Below are positions 18,480 through 27,578 of a stretch of 64,000 bases of DNA, one piece after another. The number at the start of each line of letters is the position of its first letter. Position 1 is the first letter of the stretch. The stretch is from Novosphingobium beihaiense. GTDB taxonomy: Bacteria; Pseudomonadota; Alphaproteobacteria; Sphingomonadales; Sphingomonadaceae. The notes beneath the pieces were generated by a model. The model saw nothing but the letters and a program-made list of their open reading frames with translations. It did not search any database and had not been told where the DNA came from. The stretch covers positions 434,001 through 498,000 of the forward strand of contig NZ_JALHLG010000005.1 in NCBI RefSeq assembly GCF_022832375.1, given 5' to 3'. Made by a program: the position numbers and the translations under genes.

Positions 18480-20489
18480 TTACGCGTCGATCAGATCGCG
18501 GTCGATCTCGCCGGCCCGGTTCTGGATGAATTCGAAACGGTGCTCGGGATTGCGGCCCATCAGGCGGTCGACGAGCCCTTTCACCGCGGCGCGGTCTTCG
18601 TATTCGGGCGGCAGGGTGATGCGGATCAGCGAGCGGGTGGCCGGGGCCATCGTCGTTTCGCGCAATTGCTGCGGGTTCATTTCACCAAGGCCCTTGAAGC
18701 GGCCGACTTCCACCTTCTTGCCCTTGAAGCGGGTGGCTTCCAGTTCAGCACGGTGTTCATCGTCGCGCGCATAGGCGGAAGTGGAACCCGAAGTCAGGCG
18801 GTAAAGCGGCGGCTGCGCAAGATAGAGATGGCCGCGCCGCACGATGTCCGGCATTTCCTGAAAGAAGAAGGTCATCAGCAGCGTTGCGATATGGGCGCCA
18901 TCCACATCGGCATCGGTCATGATGATGATGCGGTCATAGCGCAGCGCGTCCGCATTGCAGTCCTTGCGGGTGCCGCAGCCGAGCGCGAGGCCGAGGTCGG
19001 CGATTTCCGCGTTGCTGCGGATCTTGTCCGCCGTGGCGCTGGCGACGTTGAGGATCTTGCCGCGGATCGGCAGGATCGCCTGCGTCTTGCGGTCGCGCGC
19101 CTGCTTGGCCGAGCCGCCCGCGCTATCGCCTTCGACGATGAACAGTTCGGTCTCGCCGTCGCCTTCGCCAGAACAATCGGTGAGCTTGCCGGGCAGGCGC
19201 AGCTTCTTGGCATTGGTCGCGGTCTTGCGCTTGACGTCGCGCTCGGCCTTGCGGCGCAGGCGCTCGTCCATGCGCTCCATGATCGAGCCGAGCAGGGCCT
19301 TGCCGCGTTCGAGATTGTCGGTGAGGAAGTGATCGAAGTGATCGCGCACTGCGTTTTCGACCAGACGCGCCGCTTCCGGGCTGGTGAGGCGGTCCTTGGT
19401 CTGGCTCTGGAACTGCGGATCGCGGACGAAGACCGAAAGCATCACTTCCGAACCCGTCACCACGTCGTCCGGGGTGATGTCCTTGGCCTTCTTCTGCTGC
19501 CCCACCAGTTCGGCGAAAGCGCGGATGCCCTTGGTCAGCGCGGCGCGCAGGCCCTGTTCGTGGGTGCCGCCATCGGGCGTCGGGATCGTGTTGCAGTACC
19601 AGGAATAGGAACCGTCCGAGTAAAGCGGCCAGGCAATCGCCCATTCGACGCGGCCCTGTTCGGAACCGTCTTCTCCCGCTGGAAACTCCTGCGAGCCGGA
19701 GAAGAACTGGCTGGTCACGCATTCGCGGGTGCCGATCTGCTCGCCGAGGTGATCGGCAAGGCCGCCGGGGAACTGGAAGGTGGCTTCGGCAGGCACCTCT
19801 TCGCTGGCAAGTGCAGGCGAACACTTCCAGCGGATTTCGACGCCCGCGAAAAGATAGGCCTTGGACCGCACCAGCTTGAACAGCCGCGCGGGCTTGAATT
19901 TCTGATCGCCGAAGATTTCGGTGTCCGGCGTGAACGTCACGGCAGTGCCGCGCCGGTTGGGCGCCGCGCCGACTTTCTGGATCGGGCCCAGCGTCACGCC
20001 GCGCGAGAATTCCTGCGCGTAGAGTTCCTTGTTGCGCGCCACTTCCACGCGCGTCTTCACCGAAAGCGCATTGACCACCGAAATGCCCACGCCGTGCAGG
20101 CCGCCCGATGTCGCATAGGCCTTGCCCGAGAACTTGCCGCCCGAGTGCAGCGTGGAAAGGATCACTTCGAGCGCGGATTTGCCCGGATATTTCGGGTGCT
20201 CGTCAACCGGGATGCCGCGCCCGTTGTCGGTGATCGTGATCCGCCCGGCCGTGCCCGGTTCCTCTTCGAGCGTGACTTCGATGCGGTTGGCGTGGCCCGC
20301 CACCGCTTCGTCCATCGCGTTGTCCAGCACTTCGGCGGCGAGGTGGTGCAGCGCGCGCTCGTCGGTGCCACCGATGTACATGCCGGGGCGCCGCCGGACG
20401 GGCTCCAGCCCCTCCAGCACCTCGATCGCGGAGCCATCGTAGGTTTCCCCGCCCGCAGCGGGAAGCTTGTCGAACAGGTCATCGGACAT
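18480..20489 (-). CDS. parE: DNA topoisomerase IV subunit B
   Basis: 669 residues forming the ATPase and Toprim subunit of topoisomerase IV, which decatenates daughter chromosomes with ParC. The GHKL ATPase motifs are EVLDNAMDEA, ITDNGRGIPVD and GLHGVGISVVNALS. The Toprim motif is FIVEGDSAGGSAKQ, with MTDADVDGAHI and the C-terminal RFKGLGEMNPQQL. The GRGIPVDEHPKY and KGKKVEVGRFKGLGEMN style and overall length fit ParE rather than GyrB, which is longer (around 800 residues). mazG follows on the same strand. Confidence 0.94.
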   Translation of the reverse strand: MSDDLFDKLPAAGGETYDGSAIEVLEGLEPVRRRPGMYIGGTDERALHHLAAEVLDNAMDEAVAGHANRIEVTLEEEPGTAGRITITDNGRGIPVDEHPKYPGKSALEVILSTLHSGGKFSGKAYATSGGLHGVGISVVNALSVKTRVEVARNKELYAQEFSRGVTLGPIQKVGAAPNRRGTAVTFTPDTEIFGDQKFKPARLFKLVRSKAYLFAGVEIRWKCSPALASEEVPAEATFQFPGGLADHLGEQIGTRECVTSQFFSGSQEFPAGEDGSEQGRVEWAIAWPLYSDGSYSWYCNTIPTPDGGTHEQGLRAALTKGIRAFAELVGQQKKAKDITPDDVVTGSEVMLSVFVRDPQFQSQTKDRLTSPEAARLVENAVRDHFDHFLTDNLERGKALLGSIMERMDERLRRKAERDVKRKTATNAKKLRLPGKLTDCSGEGDGETELFIVEGDSAGGSAKQARDRKTQAILPIRGKILNVASATADKIRSNAEIADLGLALGCGTRKDCNADALRYDRIIIMTDADVDGAHIATLLMTFFFQEMPDIVRRGHLYLAQPPLYRLTSGSTSAYARDDEHRAELEATRFKGKKVEVGRFKGLGEMNPQQLRETTMAPATRSLIRITLPPEYEDRAAVKGLVDRLMGRNPEHRFEFIQNRAGEIDRDLIDA

Positions 20490-20581
20490 GGCCGCGACTA
20501 TAGGCAGCGCCTGAATCCGCGATCAAGCACGCTTTTCCGCTTATCCGCAGGCATGAGCGCCGCGAAACCGGGTAAAACGGA

Positions 20582-21766
20582 TCAGCCGCCGAACTTCGCC
20601 GGCGCCGGGCTGACCACCTTGACCGCGCCGGGCTGCACCTCGCGCACTTCCAGTGCCCGTTCCACAACGCCGCCACGGGTGAAACGGAAAGGTCCGTCGA
20701 GCCCCAGGAATCCTCCGCTTTCCATCATCTGTGCCGTCGGGAAGTTCTTGCCCACCTTCCAGTCACGCGAGACGCGCAGGGTCAGGAGAACGGCGTCATA
20801 CCCCAGCGTGGCAATCCGGAACGGCGCGGCACCGAAGCGTGAGCGGTAACTCTTCGAGAACTGGCCGAACCGCTGGTCGGAAACCGTCGAGTACCAGGCA
20901 CCGGCCAGGGCAGGAGTGCGGGACAGTTCGCGTTCTCCTCCCCACAGTTCGGTCCCGAGCAGGCGAACCTTGCTATCGTCGTTTCCGGTGCGGAAAGTGG
21001 TTGCCGCGCGGGCCGACAGGCTGCCGCTATCGGCAATGAGCAGAGCGCCGTAGCCGGTCTTGTTCTTGATCCGCGTGGCGGCTGCGCTGATCGAGGCGGC
21101 TGTGCGGTCGTAAGGCTCCATGGCAATCACGGCGCCGCCATTGGCCCGGACCGACGAGAGCAGGGCGTCGCTTGCGCGGTCTCCGTACTCACCGCGCGGG
21201 ATCAGGGCGGCAAACGCGGAAATGCCCTGCGCACGGGCATATTTCACCGTGCGGGAAATCGACTGTCCGGGCAGATTGCCCATGATGAAGACATCCTTGC
21301 CCGCTGCCGCTTCGTCGTTCGAGAAGGAGATCAGCGGCACGTTTGCCGGGCGGGCAACGGACGCGACGGCCGGGATGTTATCCGACAGCAGCGGGCCGAG
21401 AATCAGGCGGTTGCCGTCCGCCAGGGCGCGCCGGGCGGCATCGGCGGGGTTGGTGGCGGTGTCGTAAGCCGTTACGCGCAGGTTCTTTGCCCCGGTGTCG
21501 AGCAGTGCCATGTTCGCGGCATTGGCAATCGATTGGCCGACAGCAGCGTTCTTGCCGGTAACGGGCACCAGCAGAGCGATCCGGTGGTGCTCGGTGTCGC
21601 TCGGAATGACGCTTTCCGAGGGCTTGGGAGTGGGGGCCGGGCCTGACGGCGCGGGCGCCTTAGGCACCACGGCGCAACCGGCGAGCAGCGCCATGGCGCC
21701 CGCGGTCACGAAGTTTCTCCGGTCTATCCGTGAAATAATGCGGAAATTCAGTGGCTTGTCATTCAT
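20582..21766 (-). CDS. LpoA-like lipoprotein (penicillin-binding-protein activator / type-1 periplasmic-binding fold)
   Basis: 394 residues from the ATG of MNDKPLNF with an AAGAG site. The signal carries a twin-arginine-like motif (RIDRRNFVTAGA) followed by a lipobox LLAGC, so it looks like a lipoprotein that may use the Tat route. After a Pro-rich linker comes a Leu/Ile/Val-binding-type fold (HRIALLVPVTGKNAAVGQSIANAANMALLD ... GPLLSDNIPAVASVA). It is divergent from rsmI-yraN, the same neighbourhood in which LpoA (YraM) lies in gammaproteobacteria, which supports a role in activating peptidoglycan synthesis. A substrate-binding role cannot be excluded. Sequences upstream of this start in the same frame overlap rsmI and were left out. 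Confidence 0.85.
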   Translation of the reverse strand: MNDKPLNFRIISRIDRRNFVTAGAMALLAGCAVVPKAPAPSGPAPTPKPSESVIPSDTEHHRIALLVPVTGKNAAVGQSIANAANMALLDTGAKNLRVTAYDTATNPADAARRALADGNRLILGPLLSDNIPAVASVARPANVPLISFSNDEAAAGKDVFIMGNLPGQSISRTVKYARAQGISAFAALIPRGEYGDRASDALLSSVRANGGAVIAMEPYDRTAASISAAATRIKNKTGYGALLIADSGSLSARAATTFRTGNDDSKVRLLGTELWGGERELSRTPALAGAWYSTVSDQRFGQFSKSYRSRFGAAPFRIATLGYDAVLLTLRVSRDWKVGKNFPTAQMMESGGFLGLDGPFRFTRGGVVERALEVREVQPGAVKVVSPAPAKFGG

Positions 21767-21793
21767 CTCTTGCCGCTCCCAAGGTCCTTGGCC

Positions 21794-22633
21794 ATGAGTT
21801 CCGCGATGGAACACTCTCTTGCGCCGGGGCTCTATATAGTCGCCACTCCGATTGGCAACCTGAGCGATATAACGTTGCGGGCTGTCGATGTGTTGCGTGG
21901 TGTCGATGCCGTTGCCTGCGAGGACACGCGCGTCACGGGAAAACTGCTGCATCATCTGGGGCTCAAGAAGAAGCTGATCCGGTATAACGATCATGCCGGG
22001 GAAAACGATCGCGAGCGGCTGCTGGCGCTGATGGAGAGCCAGCCCGTGGCGCTGGTCAGCGATGCGGGAACGCCGCTGATCTCCGATCCCGGCTATCGTC
22101 TTGTGCGCACGGCGCGCGAGCGGGGCATTGCCGTTACCAGCCTGCCGGGACCGAGTGCCGCTGTCGTTGCCATGACGCTTTCGGGCTTGCCCAATGACCG
22201 CTTTCTGTTCGCGGGCTTTCTGCCGAACAAGGCCAAGGCCCGGCAGGAGATGCTGGCCGAACTCGGCGCGGTGCCAGCCACGCTGATATTCTACGAGACC
22301 GCACCGCGCCTCGATGCATCGTTGCAGGCGATCGGCGCGGTACTGCCCGACCGCGAGGTGGCGGTCGCGCGCGAGCTTACCAAGAAGTTCGAGGAATGCC
22401 GCAGCGGAACGCCCGATGATCTCATTGCACACTATGCTGCACATCCGCCCAAGGGCGAGATCGTGCTGCTGGTAGCGCCGCCTTCGGACGAGCCCGATGC
22501 CGATATCGATGTGGATGCCTTGCTGCGCCAGGAACTCGCCGAAGCCAAGCCTTCGCAAGCGGCGGCCAAAGTCGCCAAGGCCACCGGGCTGGACCGCAAG
22601 GAACTCTATGCGCGGGCCATGGAACTGAAGTGA
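21794..22633 (+). CDS. rsmI: 16S rRNA (cytidine-1402-2'-O)-methyltransferase
   Basis: A 279-residue tetrapyrrole-methylase-fold enzyme that methylates the 2'-O of C1402 in 16S rRNA. Diagnostic pieces are GLYIVATPIGNLSDITLRA, ACEDTRVTGKLLHHLG, the SDAGTPLISDPGYRLV loop, LPGPSAAVVAMTLSGLP, and FIFYETAPRL-like LIFYETAPRLDASL. The ATG of MSSAMEHS is chosen; an upstream TTG (21770) and a later ATG (21806) are alternatives. The stop overlaps the yraN start (GTGA), so translation is coupled. It starts 27 bases from the divergent LpoA-like gene. Confidence 0.94.
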   Translation: MSSAMEHSLAPGLYIVATPIGNLSDITLRAVDVLRGVDAVACEDTRVTGKLLHHLGLKKKLIRYNDHAGENDRERLLALMESQPVALVSDAGTPLISDPGYRLVRTARERGIAVTSLPGPSAAVVAMTLSGLPNDRFLFAGFLPNKAKARQEMLAELGAVPATLIFYETAPRLDASLQAIGAVLPDREVAVARELTKKFEECRSGTPDDLIAHYAAHPPKGEIVLLVAPPSDEPDADIDVDALLRQELAEAKPSQAAAKVAKATGLDRKELYARAMELK

Positions 22634-22992
22634 CCCGGAACCGCGCCGGAGCCGAAAAAGCGGGACGGCGCGGCGAGGGCCTTGCCGCACTTTACCTTAG
22701 GCTCGGCGGATGGCGTATTCTTGCCCGCAGGGTGCGCACGGCGCGAGGCGAAGTCGACATTGTCGCCCGGCGAGGCCGGACCTTGTGTTTTGTCGAAGTG
22801 AAGTGGCGTGCCTCGGGGAGCGCACTGGATCATGCGGTGACGGTGGCGAATTTGCGGCGCATCGCGGCTGCGGCCGAGACGATTGCGCCGCGTTTCGCCA
22901 GGCCGGGTGACAGCCAGAGGATCGACGTTTTGCTGATGGCGCCGGGCCGCTGGCCGCGCCGTCTGGTGAATGTCTGGCAGCCGGGCGCTTGA
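22630..22992 (+). CDS. yraN: UPF0102 (YraN) endonuclease-like protein
   Basis: 120 residues from a GTG overlapping the rsmI stop. It has the restriction-endonuclease-like core of UPF0102: GRRGEGLAALYL, GWRILARRVRTARGEVDIVARRG and LCFVEVKWR, where the E-VDI ... EVK pattern is the D/E-x-K metal site. Biochemical function remains unclear in the family (the N-terminal half resembles Holliday-junction resolvases). The C terminus (RIDVLLMAPGRWPRRLVN) also fits. The gene order lpoA-rsmI-yraN is conserved in proteobacteria. Confidence 0.92.
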   Translation: MTRNRAGAEKAGRRGEGLAALYLRLGGWRILARRVRTARGEVDIVARRGRTLCFVEVKWRASGSALDHAVTVANLRRIAAAAETIAPRFARPGDSQRIDVLLMAPGRWPRRLVNVWQPGA

Positions 22993-23060
22993 AACGGAGC
23001 GCGCCGGGCCCCAATACGGGCTAGGCCGTGCTCGGCGGCTATCAGACAGGACTTTATTTC

Positions 23061-24047
23061 ATGGCCTTACGCATCGCCGTCCAGATGGACCCGCTCGAAA
23101 GCATCAACATCGCCGGGGACTCGTCGTTCGCGCTGATGCTGGCGGCGCAGGCGCGCGGACACACATTGTTTCATTACGATGTGCGCACGCTGGCCTACGA
23201 TACGTCCGAAGGCGCGGGCGGGCGGCTCACCTGCTGGGGCGCGCCGGTCACGGTGCAGCCCGTGGAAGGCGCGCACTTCACGCGCGGGGAATACCGGCTG
23301 ATCGATCTCGTCGCGGATATCGACGTGGTGCTGATGCGCCAGGATCCGCCGTTCGATCTCGGCTATATCACCGCGACGCACTTGCTGGAGCGGCTTGCGG
23401 GGCAAACGCTGGTGGTCAACGATCCGGCTTCGGTTCGCAATGCGCCGGAAAAGGTCTTCGTTCTGGATTTTGCCCGCTTCATGCCGCCCACGTTCATTGC
23501 CCGCCGGATCGAGGATGTGAAGGCGTTCCAGCAGCGGATGGCCGGGCGCGGTCTGGCAGGTGATCTTGTCGTCAAGCCGCTTCACGGCAATGGCGGCAAG
23601 GCGGTGTTCCGCGTGCCTGCGGACGGCAGCAATCTGGGCGCGCTGGTCGAGATGTTCCAGAACGCGTGGGTGGAACCCTTCATGGTGCAGCCGTTCCTTC
23701 CCGATGTCTCTTCGGGCGACAAGCGAATCGTGCTGGTGGACGGCGAATTCGCAGGCGCCATCAACCGCAAGCCGGGCGAGGGGGAGTTCCGTTCCAACCT
23801 CGCCGTGGGCGGTTCGGCCGAGGCCAGCGGGCTGACGGTCGCCGAAGAGGAAATCTGCGCGGCGCTAGGGCCCGAACTGAAAGCCCGGGGACTGGTCTTC
23901 GTGGGGATCGATGTGATCGGCGGCAAGTGGCTGACCGAGATCAACGTTACGTCCCCCACCGGTATCGTTGCGATCGACCGGTTCAATGGAACCGATACGA
24001 GCGCGAAGATCTGGGATGCGATCGAGGTCCGCCACGCCGCCATGTAA
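23061..24047 (+). CDS. gshB: Glutathione synthetase
   Basis: 328 residues from the ATG of MALRIAVQMDP; an upstream in-frame start (23028) would add 11 unsupported residues. This ATP-grasp enzyme joins gamma-glutamylcysteine and glycine. Visible motifs include IAVQMDPLESINIAGDSSFALMLAAQ, VLMRQDPPFDLGYITATHLLE, VNDPASVRNAPEK, the ATP-grasp loops DLVVKPLHGNGGKAVFR and VQPFLPDVSSGDKRIVLVDGE, and the metal-binding LTEINVTSPTG. Length is normal. It ends 112 bases before aqpZ. Confidence 0.96.
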   Translation: MALRIAVQMDPLESINIAGDSSFALMLAAQARGHTLFHYDVRTLAYDTSEGAGGRLTCWGAPVTVQPVEGAHFTRGEYRLIDLVADIDVVLMRQDPPFDLGYITATHLLERLAGQTLVVNDPASVRNAPEKVFVLDFARFMPPTFIARRIEDVKAFQQRMAGRGLAGDLVVKPLHGNGGKAVFRVPADGSNLGALVEMFQNAWVEPFMVQPFLPDVSSGDKRIVLVDGEFAGAINRKPGEGEFRSNLAVGGSAEASGLTVAEEEICAALGPELKARGLVFVGIDVIGGKWLTEINVTSPTGIVAIDRFNGTDTSAKIWDAIEVRHAAM

Positions 24048-24090
24048 GCGGGCGATGCGGCGCTTGCCGTTCCGGATATCACCACGGAAA

Positions 24091-24110
24091 ACTGTGTGCA
24101 CAGTTGCACA
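24091..24110. promoter_or_regulatory. Overlapping operator-like palindromes upstream of aqpZ
   Basis: Two interlocked perfect inverted repeats: ACTGTG-tg-CACAGT (24091-24104) and TGTGCA-cagt-TGCACA (24095-24110). They lie in the 112-base gshB-aqpZ gap, 50 to 70 bases before the aqpZ start, where a regulator could bind. No regulator can be named. Confidence 0.4.
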
Positions 24111-24117
24111 TAATGCG

Positions 24118-24149
24118 CCTCGGGTTAGTTTACCTCGCTTAACCTGAGG
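24118..24149 (+). promoter_or_regulatory. Leader hairpin covering part of the aqpZ ribosome site
   Basis: CCTCGGGTTA (24118-24127) pairs with TAACCTGAGG (24140-24149), 10 bp with one G-T pair and a 12-base loop. The 3' arm runs into GAGGGAG (24146-24152), the Shine-Dalgarno region of aqpZ. It is not followed by a U-run, so translational control is more likely than termination. Confidence 0.45.
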
Positions 24150-24159
24150 GAGTGGTGAT

Positions 24160-24858
24160 ATGGGAAGGAAGCTTGCGGCCGAACTGTTCGGAACGTTCTG
24201 GCTGGTGTTCGGTGGTTGCGGATCGGCGGTGCTGGCCGCGGCGTTTCCCGAGCTTGGCATTGGCTTTGCCGGTGTCGCGCTGGCGTTTGGCCTTACCGTT
24301 CTGACCATGGCCTATGCGGTGGGCGGCATTTCGGGCGGGCATTTCAATCCTGCTGTCTCGCTGGGACTGGCGGTTGGCGGCCGGTTTTCGTGGAAGGATC
24401 TGGTGCCGTACTGGGTTGCCCAGGTGATCGGTGCCGTGGTGGCGGCCTCCGCGCTCTATGCCATCGCTTCGGGCAAGGCCGGGTTCACGCCCGGCGGCTT
24501 TGCGTCGAACGGCTATGGCGACTTGTCGCCCGGCGGTTATTCGATGCAGGCTGCACTGCTGATCGAAGTGATCCTGACCGCAGGTTTCCTGATCGTGATT
24601 CTGGGATCGACATCGAAGCTGGTGCCCGCCGGTTTCGCGCCGGTTGCGATTGGCCTTGCGCTTACTCTGATCCATTTGGTTGCCATTCCGGTGACCAACA
24701 CGTCGGTGAACCCGGCCCGTTCCACGGGCGTGGCGTTGTTCGCGGAGACGGCAGCGCTCGGCCAGCTCTGGCTGTTCTGGGCGGCGCCGCTGGCGGGCGG
24801 GGCGCTTGGCGGCCTGATCTGGAAATATCTGCTGGCAGGCGAAGATACCGAGGGCTGA
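24160..24858 (+). CDS. aqpZ: Aquaporin Z
   Basis: A 232-residue inner-membrane water channel with six membrane helices and the two half-helix NPA signatures: [13 protein letters not shown] near residue 65 and [16 protein letters not shown] near residue 188. The arginine after the second NPA, part of the selectivity filter, is present, as are the small residues typical of AqpZ rather than the glycerol facilitator GlpF (no Asp after the second NPAR). The ATG follows GGGAG by seven bases. It is convergent with xerC, with only six bases between the stops. Confidence 0.95.
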   Translation: MGRKLAAELFGTFWLVFGGCGSAVLAAAFPELGIGFAGVALAFGLTVLTMAYAVGGISGGHFNPAVSLGLAVGGRFSWKDLVPYWVAQVIGAVVAASALYAIASGKAGFTPGGFASNGYGDLSPGGYSMQAALLIEVILTAGFLIVILGSTSKLVPAGFAPVAIGLALTLIHLVAIPVTNTSVNPARSTGVALFAETAALGQLWLFWAAPLAGGALGGLIWKYLLAGEDTEG

Positions 24859-24864
24859 GGCGGA

Positions 24865-25761
24865 TCAATCGCGTTCGCGCGGGTGGGCGCTGCGATAGAC
24901 ATCCAGCAAGGTCGCCGCGTCCACTTTGGTATAGATCTGGGTCGAGCCAAGCGAGGCATGGCCCAGCAGTTCCTGCAGCGATCGTAAATCGGCCCCGGCG
25001 CCCAACAGGTGCGTGGCAAAGCTGTGCCGCAGCGCGTGCGGGGTTGCCGTCGCGGGCAGCCCCAGCGCGATGCGGGCGCGGGCCATGGCCTTTTGCACCA
25101 TGCCCTGCGACAGCGGCCCGCCCTTGGCGCCCCGGAACAGGGCGCTGCCGCGTTCGAGCGGCCAGGGGCATTTGGCGATATAGTCGGCAACGCCTTCGCG
25201 GATGATGGGCAGGAGCGGAACGACGCGCTGCTTATTGCCCTTGCCCGTGACGGTAAGCGTTTCGCCCAAGGGGATACAAGCGCCCGTTAATGACAGCGCC
25301 TCGGCAATGCGCAGCCCGGCGCCGTAGAGCAGCAGGAGCACTGCGCGGTCGCGCGCGCCGATCCACGGCTCGGCGGCATCTTCTTCCACACCGGCGGCAA
25401 GGTTCACGGCCTCGTCGGGCGTGACGGGGCGGGGCAGGCCTTTCTTGATGCGCGGCCCCCGCAGTCGGGGCGGCATGGCATCGGCTATCCCCGCCTGTTC
25501 GCGCGCGAAGGCAAGGAAGCCCTTGAGCGCGGACAGTTCGCGCGCGGCGGAGACATTGCCGATCCCGTCCTGCCGCCGCGATGCCAGTTGCCGGCGCAAG
25601 TCCTGCGCTTCCAGACGGGCCAGGGCATTCCAGTCGGTCTCGCCCAGACTATCGAGCAGGCGGGCGGCCGTGGCGATATAGGCGCGCACGGTATGCGGGC
25701 TGCGGCGGCGCCCCTGCGCCAGATGCGAGCCCCAGGCTTCGAGGATATCGGCCCGGGTCAT
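24865..25761 (-). CDS. xerC: Tyrosine recombinase XerC
   Basis: 298 residues from the ATG of MTRADILEAW, which overlaps the hemW stop as ATGA. An N-terminal SAM-like DNA-binding domain (RRSPHTVRAYIATAARLLDSL) is followed by the catalytic domain with Arg in GAGLRIAEAL, Lys in GKGNKQRVVPL, HALRHSFATHLL (His-x-x-Arg), His in LLGHASLGSTQIYT, and the nucleophilic Tyr in that last motif. XerC with XerD resolves chromosome dimers at dif. The size, core location and coupling to hemW mark it as the housekeeping recombinase rather than an integron or phage integrase. Confidence 0.93.
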   Translation of the reverse strand: MTRADILEAWGSHLAQGRRRSPHTVRAYIATAARLLDSLGETDWNALARLEAQDLRRQLASRRQDGIGNVSAARELSALKGFLAFAREQAGIADAMPPRLRGPRIKKGLPRPVTPDEAVNLAAGVEEDAAEPWIGARDRAVLLLLYGAGLRIAEALSLTGACIPLGETLTVTGKGNKQRVVPLLPIIREGVADYIAKCPWPLERGSALFRGAKGGPLSQGMVQKAMARARIALGLPATATPHALRHSFATHLLGAGADLRSLQELLGHASLGSTQIYTKVDAATLLDVYRSAHPRERD

Positions 25762-26909
25762 CCGTCCACAAGCGCGGCGGGGACCAGCTCCGAAAGCAGG
25801 CCGTCGAGCAGCGGCATGCCTTCGCCGGTTACGCCAAGGCATGCGCCCTGCCGCCAGACAAGACCCTGATTTTCGTAGAAACGGGCCTTGTTCTCGTCCA
25901 GCAAATCGGCGGGGTCGAGCGCAAAGCGGGCGGCAAGACCAGCCAGATCGACACCCTCGCGCAGGCGCAAGCCCATCAGCATGGCCTCGCTCGCCTGTTC
26001 GCGTGGAGGCAGCGGGCGCACTTCGCAGATGCCGTTGCCGGAGCGGTCCAGCGCTTCCAGCCAGTTTTCCGGCTTGCGGTGGCGCACGGTTGCCACGCCC
26101 ATGCGCCGTCCATGCGCGCCGGGGCCGATCCCACAATAGTCCTGATAGCGCCAATAGGTGAGGTTATGGCGGCTTTCCTCACCGGGGCGGGCATGGTTGC
26201 TGACTTCGTAGGCGGGCAGCCCCACCGTGGCCGTCATCTCGCGGGTGAGGGCGAACATGTCGGCGCAGGCGTCTTCGTCCAGCGGTTCGAACTGCCCTTT
26301 GCGCACCATCGTTTCGAACCGCGTGCCCGGTTCTATGGTAAGCTGATAGAGCGAGAGGTGCCCCGTGCCGAACGACAGGGCCCGTGACAGTTCGGCCTGC
26401 CATTGCTCCGGCGTCTGGCCGGGCCGGGCATAGATCAGATCGAAACTGACACGCGTGAAATTCCGCTGCGCGACATTCAGTGCGGCGAGACCTTCCGCAG
26501 CATTGTGAAGCCGTCCCAGAAACCGCAGCGTTTCATCGTCCAGCGCCTGAAGGCCAAGCGATACCCGGTTCACCCCGGCCTGTGCCAGCGCCGCGTAATT
26601 GGCTGCTTCCACCGAGGAGGGATTGCCCTCTAGCGTCACCTCGATGCCGGGAGTGAAGCCCCACAGATCTTCTGCTTCGCGCAGCAGCCGTTCTACCAGC
26701 GCGGGCGGCATCAGGGAGGGCGTGCCACCGCCGAAAAATATGCTCTCCAGCGGCTCGTCGCTCACCATCACGCGCTCGTGGCGCATTTCCGTAAGCAGCG
26801 CCTGTTCCCAGCGGGCATGGTCCACTGTCTCGCGGACATGGCTGTTGAAGTCGCAATAGGGGCACTTTGCGAGGCAGAACGGCCAGTGGATGTAGAGCGC
26901 GCGGGCCAT
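25758..26909 (-). CDS. hemW: Radical SAM heme chaperone HemW
   Basis: A 383-residue protein of the HemN/HemW superfamily. The radical-SAM motif CLAKCPYC is in the N-terminal IHWPFCLAKCPYCDFNSH, with HemW-type spacing (x3, x2) and Phe/Asp following. SIFFGGGTPSLM, VTLEGNPSSVE, GVNRVSLGLQALDDETL and the C-terminal HemW domain (EQASEAMLMGLRLREGVDL) are all present. HemW binds heme and delivers it to respiratory enzymes; it is often misannotated as coproporphyrinogen oxidase HemN, whose extra N-terminal elements are absent here. It sits nine bases downstream of rdgB. Confidence 0.93.
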   Translation of the reverse strand: MARALYIHWPFCLAKCPYCDFNSHVRETVDHARWEQALLTEMRHERVMVSDEPLESIFFGGGTPSLMPPALVERLLREAEDLWGFTPGIEVTLEGNPSSVEAANYAALAQAGVNRVSLGLQALDDETLRFLGRLHNAAEGLAALNVAQRNFTRVSFDLIYARPGQTPEQWQAELSRALSFGTGHLSLYQLTIEPGTRFETMVRKGQFEPLDEDACADMFALTREMTATVGLPAYEVSNHARPGEESRHNLTYWRYQDYCGIGPGAHGRRMGVATVRHRKPENWLEALDRSGNGICEVRPLPPREQASEAMLMGLRLREGVDLAGLAARFALDPADLLDENKARFYENQGLVWRQGACLGVTGEGMPLLDGLLSELVPAALVDG

Positions 26910-26918
26910 GTTGACAGC

Positions 26919-27548
26919 TTAGCTGCCGAACTGCTCCGCGACCAGCTTGGCGAATGCATCCGCGCGATGGCTGATCTTGTGCTTCTCTTCCGGATCGAGC
27001 TGGGCGAACGTCACGTCACGGTCTTCGGGCACGAACACGGGATCATAGCCGAAGCCCATCGTCCCGCGTGGCGGCCACGAAAATGCGCCGTTGGCCCGTC
27101 CCTCGTAGACGGCCTCTTCGCCATCGGGCCAGGCGAGCGCGAGCGTGCAGGAGAACCAGCAGGACCGGTCCACGTCTGGCCCCTGTTCGCACAGCAGGCC
27201 TTCGACTTTGCCCATGGCCATGAACCAGTCGCGGCCCGGTTCGCCTTCGAACCACTGCCGCTCGGCCCAGTCGGCGGTATAGACCCCGGGCTTGCCGCCC
27301 AGCGCCGTCACCGAAAGGCCGCTGTCGTCGGCCAGCGCGGGAAGCTGCGCGGCCTTGGCGGCGGCATGGGCCTTGATCAGCGCGTTCTCGGCGAACGTCG
27401 TGCCGGTCTCTTCCGGTTCGGGCAGGCCGAGCTGTCCGGCGGAGAGGCACTCGATCCCGAAAGGCGCGAGCAAGGCGGAGATTTCGCGCAGTTTGCCTGC
27501 ATTGTGCGTGGCGATGACGAGGCGCTTGCTGTCGAGTTTGCGGGTCAT
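26919..27548 (-). CDS. rdgB: dITP/XTP pyrophosphatase (RdgB/HAM1)
   Basis: A 209-residue house-cleaning enzyme that hydrolyses dITP and XTP to monophosphates. Motifs: [13 protein letters not shown] near the start, [43 protein letters not shown], and [15 protein letters not shown] with the C-terminal [11 protein letters not shown]. It follows rph by 86 bases with a strong hairpin in the gap, and precedes hemW by nine bases. The rph-rdgB-hemW order is conserved in many proteobacteria. Confidence 0.95.
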   Translation of the reverse strand: MTRKLDSKRLVIATHNAGKLREISALLAPFGIECLSAGQLGLPEPEETGTTFAENALIKAHAAAKAAQLPALADDSGLSVTALGGKPGVYTADWAERQWFEGEPGRDWFMAMGKVEGLLCEQGPDVDRSCWFSCTLALAWPDGEEAVYEGRANGAFSWPPRGTMGFGYDPVFVPEDRDVTFAQLDPEEKHKISHRADAFAKLVAEQFGS

Positions 27549-27578
27549 CTCACGATCCTCACGCTGGATTTAGTAAAA

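Noticed and set aside
17691..20849. A very long (over 1000 codons) open frame on the plus strand across mazG and parE
   Set aside because: It is antisense to two certain genes. High GC makes long empty frames on the opposite strand, and its product is low-complexity with no motif.
24865..25761. XerC as a possible phage or integron integrase
   Set aside because: Its coupling to hemW and normal family length mark it as the chromosomal dimer-resolution recombinase; no attachment site or cargo nearby.
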